Below, one piece after another: positions 6,607 through 14,452 of a stretch of 49,030 bases of DNA (positions within the stretch are counted from its first letter, which is position 1; each line of letters starts with the position of its first letter). The notes below the pieces were generated by a model, which saw only the letters and a program-made list of their open reading frames with translations, searched no databases and was not told the origin of the DNA. Made by a program: the position numbers and the translations under genes. The stretch comes from Planctomycetota bacterium (GTDB taxonomy: Bacteria > Planctomycetota > Planctomycetia > Planctomycetales > Planctomycetaceae), in NCBI GenBank assembly GCA_003670925.1, contig QWQG01000196.1:1-49030 (forward strand), read 5' to 3'.

Positions 6607-7127
6607 CAGGCGATACTCTTTCTGGAATCGCTAAACTCTAGCACACGTTTTCAACCTCGGCTTGAACTTGGGCAAGACAAGGCCTCGGTACCACGCTGGA
6701 CCGGCATGCACCATGCTTCGCGGGCGGATTCGGCAGTTTCGGCCGATGCATTCGGCCAATATCGGAAAGCTGTTTGACACAACACGGTTTTGTCCACTCA
6801 TGATTTCCGGTCAGAAAATTTGGGAAGAGATTAATGATCAGGAAGCTTTCAGAAGTGCGGCAACGTGTGTGTTTAAAGACTTTAATTTGTCGTTCATCGC
6901 CGCCAGCAATGGGTTATCTTGTGGGCGTGGGCGGCGACCAGTCCGATCTCCCTCTAAGACCCGATAGAGCGAAAACCACAGTGTGTGGGCTCCGGGATAT
7001 CTACATTATTCGCTGATCGCAGTGACTCCAGCGAGTTTTGTTGGCAGATCAAGCAGTGTTCTGTCCGTTTTCATTCGGGAGGAATGATGGCTGGCAGAAA
7101 AGCACGGAAGAAATTGAAGGAGCAGCG
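6607..7127. other. intergenic stretch before the porin gene, no gene seen
   Basis: No convincing coding frame, tRNA or strong hairpin was seen. It probably contains the right edge of the accessory region and the porin promoter. Overlapping short open frames here lack ribosome-binding sites and family motifs. Confidence 0.4.
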
Positions 7128-8549
7128 ATGGTTAAGCGAACATGGATGTCAATCCTTAGGGGGATGGCTATTGTCGGCGGGATGACGGCAGCCGACGCGG
7201 CGTTTGCCGCTGAAGGTTGCAGCACTCCTGCTGGCGTGGACTGTAAACAGTGTGAACAGATTTTTGCCGATGCTGGTACGAAGCTGACTTCGCAACTCGC
7301 AGGGATGAGTTGTTGTGACCCAGGCAGTTGTTGTGCTCCAACTTCGGTGTGCGATCCCGACGCCTTGAACACCTGTGGCGATGCCTTGGCTGATGCCTGT
7401 GGCGAAAGCTGTGGCGAAAGTGTCAGTGGAGCATCAGAACGAACACTTGGCCTCTTCGGAGACTGGGGCCACGGCGTGACCGTTGGCGGTTGGACGCAAT
7501 TCGGCTACCAGTCCGGACCTGACGGTGCCTTCACTGGAAACGGGACGTTCAACGACGTCAACTTTGGGCCAGGTGCAGGATTCAGCAACGCCAAAGAATG
7601 GGATAATTTCAACCTGAACCAGCAAGCCTTGTACATCAACAAGGCGGCCGACGGCAGCAATGGCCTTGGTGTCGGTTACCGTGCTGAAATGATCTTTGGC
7701 GTCGACGGTAATGATACTCAGTCATTCGGAAACAACGTCGGACGCTACGACTACGACGCGCAGTGGAATCACGGGATCTACGAATGGGCACTTCCACAGC
7801 TGTACGCAGAAGCCGCCCTCGGAGACCTGTCGGTCAAAATCGGTCACTTCTATACGCCGATTGGCTATGAAGTCGTTCCGTCAAACGGCAACTTTTTCCT
7901 CAGCCGCCAGTTAACATTCAACAACAGTGAACCGTTCACACACACCGGTGCTCTCGGTACGTACAAAGCTGGCGACAGTCTCCAGGTTCTCGGTGGTTGG
8001 GTCGCAGGAATGGACACAGGGTTTGATCGTCTGAACGATAGCAGCGCCTTCTTGGGCGGTTTCATCTACGCGCTTTCAGAATCGACATCATTAACCTACA
8101 TGATGACCGCAGGAAATCTTGGCTGGCGTGGAAACGGATCGATCAATAGCATCGTCCTGACCCACAACTGGTCGGACAAGGTTTCATCCGTGCATCAGTT
8201 TGACGTCCTCGGCTCCGACTTAAATAGCAATTTTGGCGGCAACATTAACACGCAGGGTGCTGGTATCGCCGACAACTCGACGGGACAGATCAACTACCTG
8301 TTCTATACCATCAACGACAAGCTAAAAGCTGGTGTGCGTCAGGAATGGTACAGGGCTGACGGAACGTCTTACAACACGATGACCTACGGCGTGAACATTA
8401 AGCCGATGGATAAGTTGGTCATTCGTCCCGAAATTCGTCAGATGTGGTCGCCAGGCGCTGCTTCGGCTGATGGAACGACTACTGCACCGGGGCACGACGA
8501 TCTATTCAATTCAACAATCTTTGGTATCGACGCGATCATCAGCTACTGA
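7128..8549 (+). CDS. outer-membrane beta-barrel porin with Cys-rich N-terminal segment
   Basis: The product is 473 residues. The ATG at 7128 follows AAGGAG with good spacing and opens a signal peptide ending near AAFAAEG; an in-frame start at 7038 would precede it without purpose. Residues 31-95 contain 11 cysteines (including CKQC, SCCDPGSCC, ACGESC). From about residue 105 the protein is cysteine-free and shows alternating beta-barrel strands (VTVGGWTQFGYQSG, LSVKIGHFYTPIGYE), ending in the aromatic residue Tyr (IISY). The barrel resembles planctomycete outer-membrane porins of the BBP2 type. The role is likely diffusion of small solutes; the substrate is unknown. The cysteine segment could crosslink the barrel to the wall or to itself. 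A strong terminator follows, so the gene is monocistronic and probably highly expressed. Confidence 0.85.
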   Translation: MVKRTWMSILRGMAIVGGMTAADAAFAAEGCSTPAGVDCKQCEQIFADAGTKLTSQLAGMSCCDPGSCCAPTSVCDPDALNTCGDALADACGESCGESVSGASERTLGLFGDWGHGVTVGGWTQFGYQSGPDGAFTGNGTFNDVNFGPGAGFSNAKEWDNFNLNQQALYINKAADGSNGLGVGYRAEMIFGVDGNDTQSFGNNVGRYDYDAQWNHGIYEWALPQLYAEAALGDLSVKIGHFYTPIGYEVVPSNGNFFLSRQLTFNNSEPFTHTGALGTYKAGDSLQVLGGWVAGMDTGFDRLNDSSAFLGGFIYALSESTSLTYMMTAGNLGWRGNGSINSIVLTHNWSDKVSSVHQFDVLGSDLNSNFGGNINTQGAGIADNSTGQINYLFYTINDKLKAGVRQEWYRADGTSYNTMTYGVNIKPMDKLVIRPEIRQMWSPGAASADGTTTAPGHDDLFNSTIFGIDAIISY

Positions 8550-8600
8550 TTTCAGCAGGCTGCTGGCGAGTTACCAAAATTCACAACGTAAAAACCATGA

Positions 8601-8640
8601 CCGCAGCGGAACTTTCTGGTTCCGCTGCGGTTTTCTTTTT
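8601..8640 (+). terminator. Rho-independent terminator after the porin gene
   Basis: A perfect 12-bp stem (CCGCAGCGGAAC at 8601-8612 with GTTCCGCTGCGG at 8619-8630), a 6-base loop, and TTTTCTTTTT. Confidence 0.95.
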
Positions 8641-8814
8641 GCCGAATTGTGTGATCTACCGTCGGTGGATCGAGCCGCGAACGTCCGTGTGGATTAGACT
8701 CCACGCCAAGTTCCGAATTCTTGCGAATCCGGCTACATCAAAGCCGTCACGCGAGGCATCGCTTTCTCGTGTAAGACGTATCTGAGATTTTTTCGGCCAA
8801 GGAGCCTTGTCAAA

Positions 8815-9576
8815 GTGTCGCTCGAAAAAGCTGATGCGCTCGTGATTCGACAGGTAGATTTCAGTGAATCCAGCCGGGTCGTCACGTTCTTTAGCCGTGA
8901 ATTTGGTAAGTTCGCGGCTTTAGCGAAGGGAGCGAAACGGCTGAAAGGGCCTTTTGATGCTGCTCTTGACCTGCTTTCCGCGTGTCGCGTAGTCTTTATC
9001 AAGAAATCTTCCGGCACCCTCAATCTGCTCACGGAAGCGCGCCTCATCAGACGTTTTCAGCCTCAGAATTCTGGGGCTAAAGGTGGTTTGACAAGTCTTT
9101 ATGGCGGCTACTATGTCGCGGAACTATTGAGCGGACTGACGGAAGATTTTGATCCAGCACCGGAAGTCTACGACCTTGCGGTCTCCACGTTGTCGGCCCT
9201 TTCATCCCCTGAAAACCTTTCTTTACCCATCATCATTCACTTCGAAATCTCTCTCCTCCAACTTATTGGTCTGCTTCCTAATCTTTTTGAGTGTTCCGTG
9301 TGCGGTGAGGCCGTGCAAACTGGCAAGCAGTTTGCACATTGGGTCAGCCAAGGTGGTGTGCTCTGTGGAGCGTGCAGGCGTCAAGAATTCGCAGGAGTTT
9401 CCATTTCATCTGGTTCGATAGAAATCCTGCGTCGCCTGACCCAGGAATCTGCCGACACAGTCTGCCACATTGAGTTTACAAAAAAACAGGCACAGGAGTG
9501 TCACCAGTTGGCGGTGTCGGCCATTACCCACGCGCTTGGACGCCGGCCATCGACATTGCGGTACATTCAGATCTGA
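8815..9576 (+). CDS. recO: DNA repair protein RecO
   Basis: RecO (253 residues, family-typical length) loads RecA onto SSB-coated DNA together with RecR in gap repair. The N-terminal OB fold is recognisable (ADALVIRQVDFSESSRVVTF, then FSREFGKFAALAKGAKRLKG), followed by the helical domain (GGYYVAELLSGLTEDFDP) and a zinc site made by CSVCGEAV and LCGACRR. The start is a GTG at 8815 preceded by AAGGAG. It heads a plus-strand run with the envelope lipoprotein genes that follow, though the 39-bp gap plus the uncertain start of the next gene leave operon membership open. Confidence 0.93.
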   Translation: MSLEKADALVIRQVDFSESSRVVTFFSREFGKFAALAKGAKRLKGPFDAALDLLSACRVVFIKKSSGTLNLLTEARLIRRFQPQNSGAKGGLTSLYGGYYVAELLSGLTEDFDPAPEVYDLAVSTLSALSSPENLSLPIIIHFEISLLQLIGLLPNLFECSVCGEAVQTGKQFAHWVSQGGVLCGACRRQEFAGVSISSGSIEILRRLTQESADTVCHIEFTKKQAQECHQLAVSAITHALGRRPSTLRYIQI

Positions 9577-9714
9577 CAACATTGAATTCGACCACGAATC
9601 AGGAATATTTTAATCATGCAGCTTTGCAGGATGCTCGACCGCCGAAAGGAATCGGCTCGTCGAACCCGATCTGACGGTCGGCTCGACGCGCAAGTCGCTG
9701 CGCTTTATGTTGAG

Positions 9715-10989
9715 ATGCGAAGCCAGCTGATTCTTGGTTTACTGTTGGTCTGCCTGTTGTCTGGGTGTTCGGTATTTTCGCGAGATAGCGACTCGGGAAT
9801 GCTGAATATTGCCAAGATGCTCAAACCCGGTTCGATTCGCGGGCCGTTGGAACGTAAACTTTTTGGCGAAGATAATCCGCTGGAAATGGGGCGTCGGTTT
9901 TCTGAACAGGAACGCCTTCAGGTGCAGCAATGCCGGGCAGCCTTTGAGCGTGAAGACTACGATCAAGCGATTAAGCTGAGCAAGAAAGCGGCCAAAAAAT
10001 TTAAAGAAAGTTCCCTCGGCGAAGAAGCTCAATTCTATCTGGCGGAGTCTTATTTCGCACAGGGGGAATATGGCAAGGCCCAGGACGGTTACGATCAGTT
10101 GTTCCAAGATTATACTTCGACGCGTTATGTCGAACCGGCCACGCGGAGATTATTTTCAATCGCCCGCACATGGCTCGAGATCTCAGAACCAATGGCCAAG
10201 AATGAAATTCGTCAGGTGAGCGGTGAGAAGGTCGTGGAAGATAAGACGCCGCCCAAACGTTCGTATGATCCGACTCTGCGTGTCCCCATTCTGCCGAATT
10301 TTCACGACAAGGCTCGTCCTTGGTTCGATACGCAGGGCAACGCGCTCAAATGTCTTAAATCAATCTGGATGAATGATCCGACCGGACCATTAGCGGATGA
10401 CGCATTGATGCTGACGGCGACCCACTATCAACGTAAGCTGAACTTTGTCGAAGCGGATCGCTATTTCGAAATTTTGCGAGATGAATATCCAGACAGCCCG
10501 CATCTCGAAGATGCCTTTGTGCTTGGGGCACATGTGAAACAGATGAGTTATCAAGGGCCGTACTACGAAGGACGCGAACTCAAAGGTGCCCAGAAACTTA
10601 AGGAACAGTCTCTGCATTTGTTCCCCGCATCCCTCGAACGACAGCAACTGCGAACCGATCTGCAGAAGATTTATCTGCAGGAAGCTGAACGGGCATGGTG
10701 TGAAGTAGAATACTACCAGAAAAAACGTAAACCGCGTGCCGTCGCGATTGCCTGCATTCAAGTGCTGAATGAATTCCCCGACACGTCGTACGCGAAAGAC
10801 GCACGCGACGTTTTGAAAACCATTGATCCCAGTGAACTGCAGGGACTTCCGGAAGTCGTAGAGTTCGTTGAATCCATGCCTGCCAATGAACCCCCGCCTG
10901 AATCTCCTGAAAACAGGTCAGGCCCGGTGAAGTCTGTAAGCCATTCAACGGGTGAAGAAGACCTTGGCAGTCGCATGACGCTTCCATAA
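9715..10989 (+). CDS. TPR outer-membrane lipoprotein, BamD (YfiO)-like
   Basis: From the ATG at 9715 the protein has 424 residues and begins with a lipoprotein signal, MRSQLILGLLLVCLLSGC, whose Cys18 would be lipidated. A frame extension up to 9616 would add 33 charged residues ahead of the signal and is less likely, although a better AGGA site lies before 9616. Helical TPR-like units follow (EREDYDQAIKLSKKAAKKF, AQFYLAESYFAQGEYGKA, later ADDALMLTATHYQRKLNF and ALNEFPDT-type ends). The order resembles BamD, which holds the BAM complex for outer-membrane protein insertion, but it is longer (about 245 residues in E. coli) and the match is moderate. The next gene is lptE-like, which supports an outer-membrane biogenesis role. 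Confidence 0.75.
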   Translation: MRSQLILGLLLVCLLSGCSVFSRDSDSGMLNIAKMLKPGSIRGPLERKLFGEDNPLEMGRRFSEQERLQVQQCRAAFEREDYDQAIKLSKKAAKKFKESSLGEEAQFYLAESYFAQGEYGKAQDGYDQLFQDYTSTRYVEPATRRLFSIARTWLEISEPMAKNEIRQVSGEKVVEDKTPPKRSYDPTLRVPILPNFHDKARPWFDTQGNALKCLKSIWMNDPTGPLADDALMLTATHYQRKLNFVEADRYFEILRDEYPDSPHLEDAFVLGAHVKQMSYQGPYYEGRELKGAQKLKEQSLHLFPASLERQQLRTDLQKIYLQEAERAWCEVEYYQKKRKPRAVAIACIQVLNEFPDTSYAKDARDVLKTIDPSELQGLPEVVEFVESMPANEPPPESPENRSGPVKSVSHSTGEEDLGSRMTLP

Positions 10990-11010
10990 AATCAGCCATG
11001 ACGCGGTTCT

Positions 11011-11529
11011 ATGTTTCGTAAAAATCTCAATTGGATGCTTGTCTTCAGCGTCGTTACAATCGCGGGCTGCGGCTATACGCTTGGAACTCAGACACTGCAC
11101 GATGTGCGAACCGTTCACGTCCCTGTCTTTCAGTCTGATTCGCACCGCCGAAATCTAGATTATCTGCTCACCGAAGCCGTGCAACGCGAGATTCGCACGA
11201 GGACATCGTACCGACTTGAAGATGCTGAGACGGCTGACACGATCTTGAAAGGCCGGATCGTCGAAATTCGCAAGTCTGTGCTTAGCGAAAATAGCTACGA
11301 CGACCCCCGTGAATTGCAGTTGATGCTGGGTACGGAAGTGACATGGATTGATCGCCGCAGCGGACAAATTCTGCATCAACAGACTTTTTCCGTTAGCCCA
11401 CAACTTAGCCAGCAGGCCAGCAATGTTAGCTTCGCACCGGAAGTTGGTCATTCACTCGCGACTGCACAGCAGGAAGCCGCTCAACGCCTCGCTTCTCGAA
11501 TCGTAGATGTCTTAGAAGCCCCGTGGTAG
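11011..11529 (+). CDS. lptE: LPS-assembly lipoprotein LptE-like
   Basis: The protein has 172 residues with a lipoprotein signal (MLVFSVVTIAGCGYTLG). The GCGYTLG box right at the lipidated cysteine is characteristic of LptE. The rest fits the two-layer fold: LRTVHVPVF-type strand (VRTVHVPVFQSD), LLTEAVQREIRTRTSYRL, then ILKGRIVEIRKSVLSE and a C-terminal helix. LptE plugs the LptD barrel that places LPS on the cell surface. It follows the BamD-like gene by 21 bp and is very likely co-transcribed. No lptD is in the window. Confidence 0.85.
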   Translation: MFRKNLNWMLVFSVVTIAGCGYTLGTQTLHDVRTVHVPVFQSDSHRRNLDYLLTEAVQREIRTRTSYRLEDAETADTILKGRIVEIRKSVLSENSYDDPRELQLMLGTEVTWIDRRSGQILHQQTFSVSPQLSQQASNVSFAPEVGHSLATAQQEAAQRLASRIVDVLEAPW

Positions 11530-11581
11530 CAGTTTCGTAATTTTGCAGTCCCCGTAGAATCGAATTTCGGAAAATATCGAC

Positions 11582-12211
11582 ATGCCATTTGTGACTCCCG
11601 TCTCATCTGAACAGGCTGCTGACAAAGCGGCTCAGACTTACGAGCGTATCCGCGAGATCTTCGAGGTCTCAGAAATCCCCGAGATTTTTCAGTACATGGC
11701 CAACGTGCCAGCGTTCATGCATGACTTTTTCATGAACTTTCGTAAGTTTGTACTTACGGCCGGCAAGCTGGATGAGAAACGTAAATTACTCATTGCCTGC
11801 GCAGTCGTCGGGCAAGCTGGCAACGCGAAATGGCTCGAATACCTCCAAACATTCGCCGCAGCTCGCAATGTGACAGCCACGGAAGTGACCGAAGCGCTGG
11901 CGGTGGGCGCGACGAATTCAATGTATAACGTGCTCTTCAAATTTCGCGACATTAGCGGCACGGATGTCTTTGATGGGATGGGTATTGGATTGCGAGCTCA
12001 TACGTTTCAGGGAACTTCTCTGGATGACATGACGGTGGAATTGATCAACATTTGCTTGAGCGATATCAACGGCTGCAAACCATGCACTGCTGCACATGTC
12101 CAAAAAGCCCGGCAAGCCAATCTTTCTGATGAAGCGATTTATGAGGCCGTCCAGTGTGCGGCCACAATGGTTGCCGGGACCCAGTATCTGAGATCGATTG
12201 GAATTGCATAG
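11582..12211 (+). CDS. carboxymuconolactone decarboxylase/AhpD-family protein
   Basis: The 209-residue protein is all-helical. Its C-terminal half has the AhpD redox motif CKPC followed by TAAH (Cys165, Cys168, His172), the residues used by alkylhydroperoxidase AhpD in mycobacteria. The N-terminal half (FQYMANVPAFMHDFFMNFRK, LDEKRKLLIACAVVGQAGNA) looks like a second, motif-less copy of the same helical unit, giving the two-repeat layout of some CMD proteins. A peroxide or disulfide-handling role is likely but the substrate is unknown. It lies 52 bp after lptE. Confidence 0.85.
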   Translation: MPFVTPVSSEQAADKAAQTYERIREIFEVSEIPEIFQYMANVPAFMHDFFMNFRKFVLTAGKLDEKRKLLIACAVVGQAGNAKWLEYLQTFAAARNVTATEVTEALAVGATNSMYNVLFKFRDISGTDVFDGMGIGLRAHTFQGTSLDDMTVELINICLSDINGCKPCTAAHVQKARQANLSDEAIYEAVQCAATMVAGTQYLRSIGIA

Positions 12212-12369
12212 CCTGATTCACCCGTGCGAAACCCCGCAATTTTCGATCAAAAGCCTTGATTTTCAGGCTGGAAGCTGCCATCCTTCGCCGCTTGGCTGCT
12301 CCCCGGCGTCCGCAGGGAAGTGAATTTACGCCCATTTTGTCTCAGTTCAGTGTTTTCGGAGTTGTTGAG

Positions 12370-12708
12370 ATGCACATTCGTAAGGGTGACATGGTTGAGG
12401 TCGTTTCTGGTGACGATTCAGGAACACGTGGCCCCGTGATGTCAGTGGATCGCAAGAATGGCAGAGTTGTCATTGAAGGCGTGAATAAGGTTTATAAGCA
12501 CGTTAAACGCGGACATCCGAAAAGCCCACAAGGTGGCCGTTTGCACAAGGAATTGGCAATCGATGCTTCAAACGTGATGCTGATCTGTCCAAAGACCAAT
12601 AAGCCAACTCGCGTTGGCATCAAAGTCAATGCTGACGGCAGCAAAGAGTTGATTGCGAAACGTAGCGGTGTCGCGATTCGCCAAATTGTGCAGACCAAAA
12701 AGAACTGA
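12370..12708 (+). CDS. rplX: 50S ribosomal protein L24
   Basis: The 112-residue product matches L24: MHIRKGDMVEVVSGDDSGTR (KOW motif), VVIEGVNKVYKHVKRGHPKS, LHKELAIDASNVMLICPKT and KPTRVGIKVN. L24 starts assembly of the large subunit by binding 23S rRNA near its 5' end. The ATG at 12370 gives the family-typical N-terminus; the frame runs further up to 12256 without similarity. Its position is odd, because rplX normally lies between rplN and rplE in the spc operon, whereas here it stands alone between an AhpD-like gene and a terminator. It may be the only copy moved away, or a second copy. Confidence 0.95.
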   Translation: MHIRKGDMVEVVSGDDSGTRGPVMSVDRKNGRVVIEGVNKVYKHVKRGHPKSPQGGRLHKELAIDASNVMLICPKTNKPTRVGIKVNADGSKELIAKRSGVAIRQIVQTKKN

Positions 12709-12763
12709 TTGCGGAGTCCGAACTGCCTGCTCAAGGGCCGCGGCTCTTGTCAATAAAATCCAT

Positions 12764-12805
12764 AAAAAACGGGTTGTGAAGGACTTAACCTCACACCCGT
12801 TTTTT
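12764..12805 (+). terminator. Rho-independent terminator after rplX
   Basis: The arm AAAAAACGGGTTGTGA (12764-12779) pairs with TCACACCCGTTTTTT (12791-12805) with one bulged T. The right arm ends in a T-run, and the left arm A-run could make it work in both directions. Confidence 0.9.
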
Positions 12806-13033
12806 CGTGGTACACTCAGTTCCTCGCAGAAACAGAAATTGTTCTGTGGCTGGTAGGCTCAACGACTTGAAAAGTGTGCTGCTCTGGTGGCCAAAAAGGC
12901 GTGCCCTCTGTTGTGTGAATGGCCGGTCGGAGCATCTACGCAAATTCACCACGAAGCGTCATCCCATTTCGACGTCTTGCTATGTTGCGTGGTTTGAGTC
13001 ACCTTCGCAGCAGGCAGTCGGTGGCATCTCGGA

Positions 13034-13621
13034 CTACTTCAGTCGTTCTAGGACGTTGTCGATGAGGTTATAGTGCTTGGCTTCTTCAGCCGACATAAAG
13101 TTGTCGCGGTCAGTGTCGTCTTCAATTTTGTTGAGCGTCTGGCCAGTATGTTTGAGCAGAATGTCATTCATTCTGGCTTTGATGCGAAGTACTTCCTTGG
13201 CATGGATTTCCAATTCGGTTGCTGTGCCTTCCATCCCGGCCAGCGGCTGATGAATCATAATGCGAGCGTTTGGGAGTGCGTTTCGCTTTCCGGGGGTACC
13301 TGCTGTCAGCAGAATGGCCCCCATGCTCGCGGCTTGGCCAATACAGTATGTTGCCACATCGCAACTGATGTATTGCATCGTATCGTAGATCGCCATCCCT
13401 GCGGTGATGGAACCACCGGGACTGTTGATGTACAGATGGATGTCAGCCTTCGGATCATCAAACTGCAGGAAGAGCAGTTGAGCGACGATGCTGTTTGCAA
13501 CGTCATCGTTCACACCACTTCCAAGAATCACGATTCGATCCTTTAGCAAGCGGCTGTAGATATCCATGGCGCGTTCATCGCGACCATTTTTTTCGATAAC
13601 ATAAGGAACAAGTACTGACAT
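13034..13621 (-). CDS. clpP: ATP-dependent Clp protease proteolytic subunit (canonical ClpP)
   Basis: The 195-residue protein has the full ClpP fold: [35 protein letters not shown], the nucleophile Ser99 in GQAASMGA, His124 in IMIHQP and the acid in DDTDRD. It assembles into tetradecameric chambers that degrade proteins fed by ClpX, ClpA or ClpC ATPases. It lies 106 bp downstream of a divergent paralogue on the same strand, and trigger factor lies further upstream. This order (tig-clpP) is common, but clpX is not next in line here. Confidence 0.97.
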   Translation of the reverse strand: MSVLVPYVIEKNGRDERAMDIYSRLLKDRIVILGSGVNDDVANSIVAQLLFLQFDDPKADIHLYINSPGGSITAGMAIYDTMQYISCDVATYCIGQAASMGAILLTAGTPGKRNALPNARIMIHQPLAGMEGTATELEIHAKEVLRIKARMNDILLKHTGQTLNKIEDDTDRDNFMSAEEAKHYNLIDNVLERLK

Positions 13622-13727
13622 TTCTGGAATCCAGCAGAGATAAAGAGTTCAGGGTCAGGACAATCAACACATCGCATCCCATGCGACGAAATCTTTGCAA
13701 CTATGCCGCGAGTTATGTGTTGCCGTT

Positions 13728-14339
13728 CTATTTCTTTTTTTCACTCGGCTTTCGGTCAAGAATCTCATCAACCAAGCCGTACGTCTTAGCTTCGTGGGCG
13801 GTGAGATAGTGATCTCGCTGCGTGTCTTTCGCAATCTTCTCAATCGGCTGCTTCGTGTGACTGGCCAAGATTTCATTGAGTAACTGTCGCGCAGCGAGAA
13901 TATCGCGAGCTTGGATTTCAATGTCCGAAACCTGACCGCCTACTTGACCGTACGGCTGATGAATCATAATTTTCGAATGTTTTAACGCGAAGCGTTTTCC
14001 ATCGGCGCCACCTGCCACCAGAATCGCACCACCACTCGCTGATAGTCCGACGCAATACGTCGCGACATCGCATTCAATGAATTGCATGATGTCGTAAATC
14101 GCCAGCGTGGCCGTGACCGAACCGCCCGGCGAGTTGATATACAGATGAATGTCCTGATGCCGGTTCTCGGACTGCAGGAATAACATCTTCATGATGACAA
14201 GATTCGCACTGCCGTCATGAATCGGTCCATCCAGAAAGATAATCCGATTGTCGAGCAGCAGATCGCCCACCGTCATCTGACGCTGGGCGGAATATTCTCG
14301 CGCGGCCATCGGCATATATTCGAATCGCGGGTCCTTCAT
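13728..14339 (-). CDS. clpP: ClpP paralogue (second proteolytic subunit)
   Basis: This 203-residue ClpP homologue keeps the fold ([19 protein letters not shown]) and apparent catalytic residues: Ser102 in GLSASGGA, His127 in IMIHQP and Asp in KDTQRD. Its nucleophile loop reads SASGG where the neighbour and most ClpPs read AASMG, and its N-terminus (MKDPRFEYMPMAAREYSAQR) differs from the usual axial-loop sequence. In several bacteria two ClpPs form mixed rings with altered specificity, so a heteromeric Clp protease with its neighbour is plausible. An AGGA site lies before the ATG. A terminator separates it from tig, so the two clpP genes probably form their own transcript. Confidence 0.95.
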   Translation of the reverse strand: MKDPRFEYMPMAAREYSAQRQMTVGDLLLDNRIIFLDGPIHDGSANLVIMKMLFLQSENRHQDIHLYINSPGGSVTATLAIYDIMQFIECDVATYCVGLSASGGAILVAGGADGKRFALKHSKIMIHQPYGQVGGQVSDIEIQARDILAARQLLNEILASHTKQPIEKIAKDTQRDHYLTAHEAKTYGLVDEILDRKPSEKKK

Positions 14340-14397
14340 TCGCTTGATCCTGCTGTATTCAGTTACGTCGTTGTAAAATTAGTTGGAGCATCTGCCA

Positions 14398-14434
14398 ATA
14401 AAAACAGGCGCCGCGTAATCGTACGCGCGCCTGT
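14398..14434 (-). terminator. Rho-independent terminator after tig
   Basis: The minus-strand hairpin ACAGGCGC/GCGCCTGT (14404-14411 with 14427-14434) extends through GCGTA/TACGC with one bulge and is followed by TTTTTAT. It lies 19 bp beyond the tig stop codon. Confidence 0.9.
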
Positions 14435-14452
14435 CTTGTAATAACAGTCTGT

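Noticed and set aside
13728-14339. The second ClpP as an inactive ClpR-type subunit
   Set aside because: Serine, histidine and the aspartate motif are all still present, so loss of activity is not supported by sequence.
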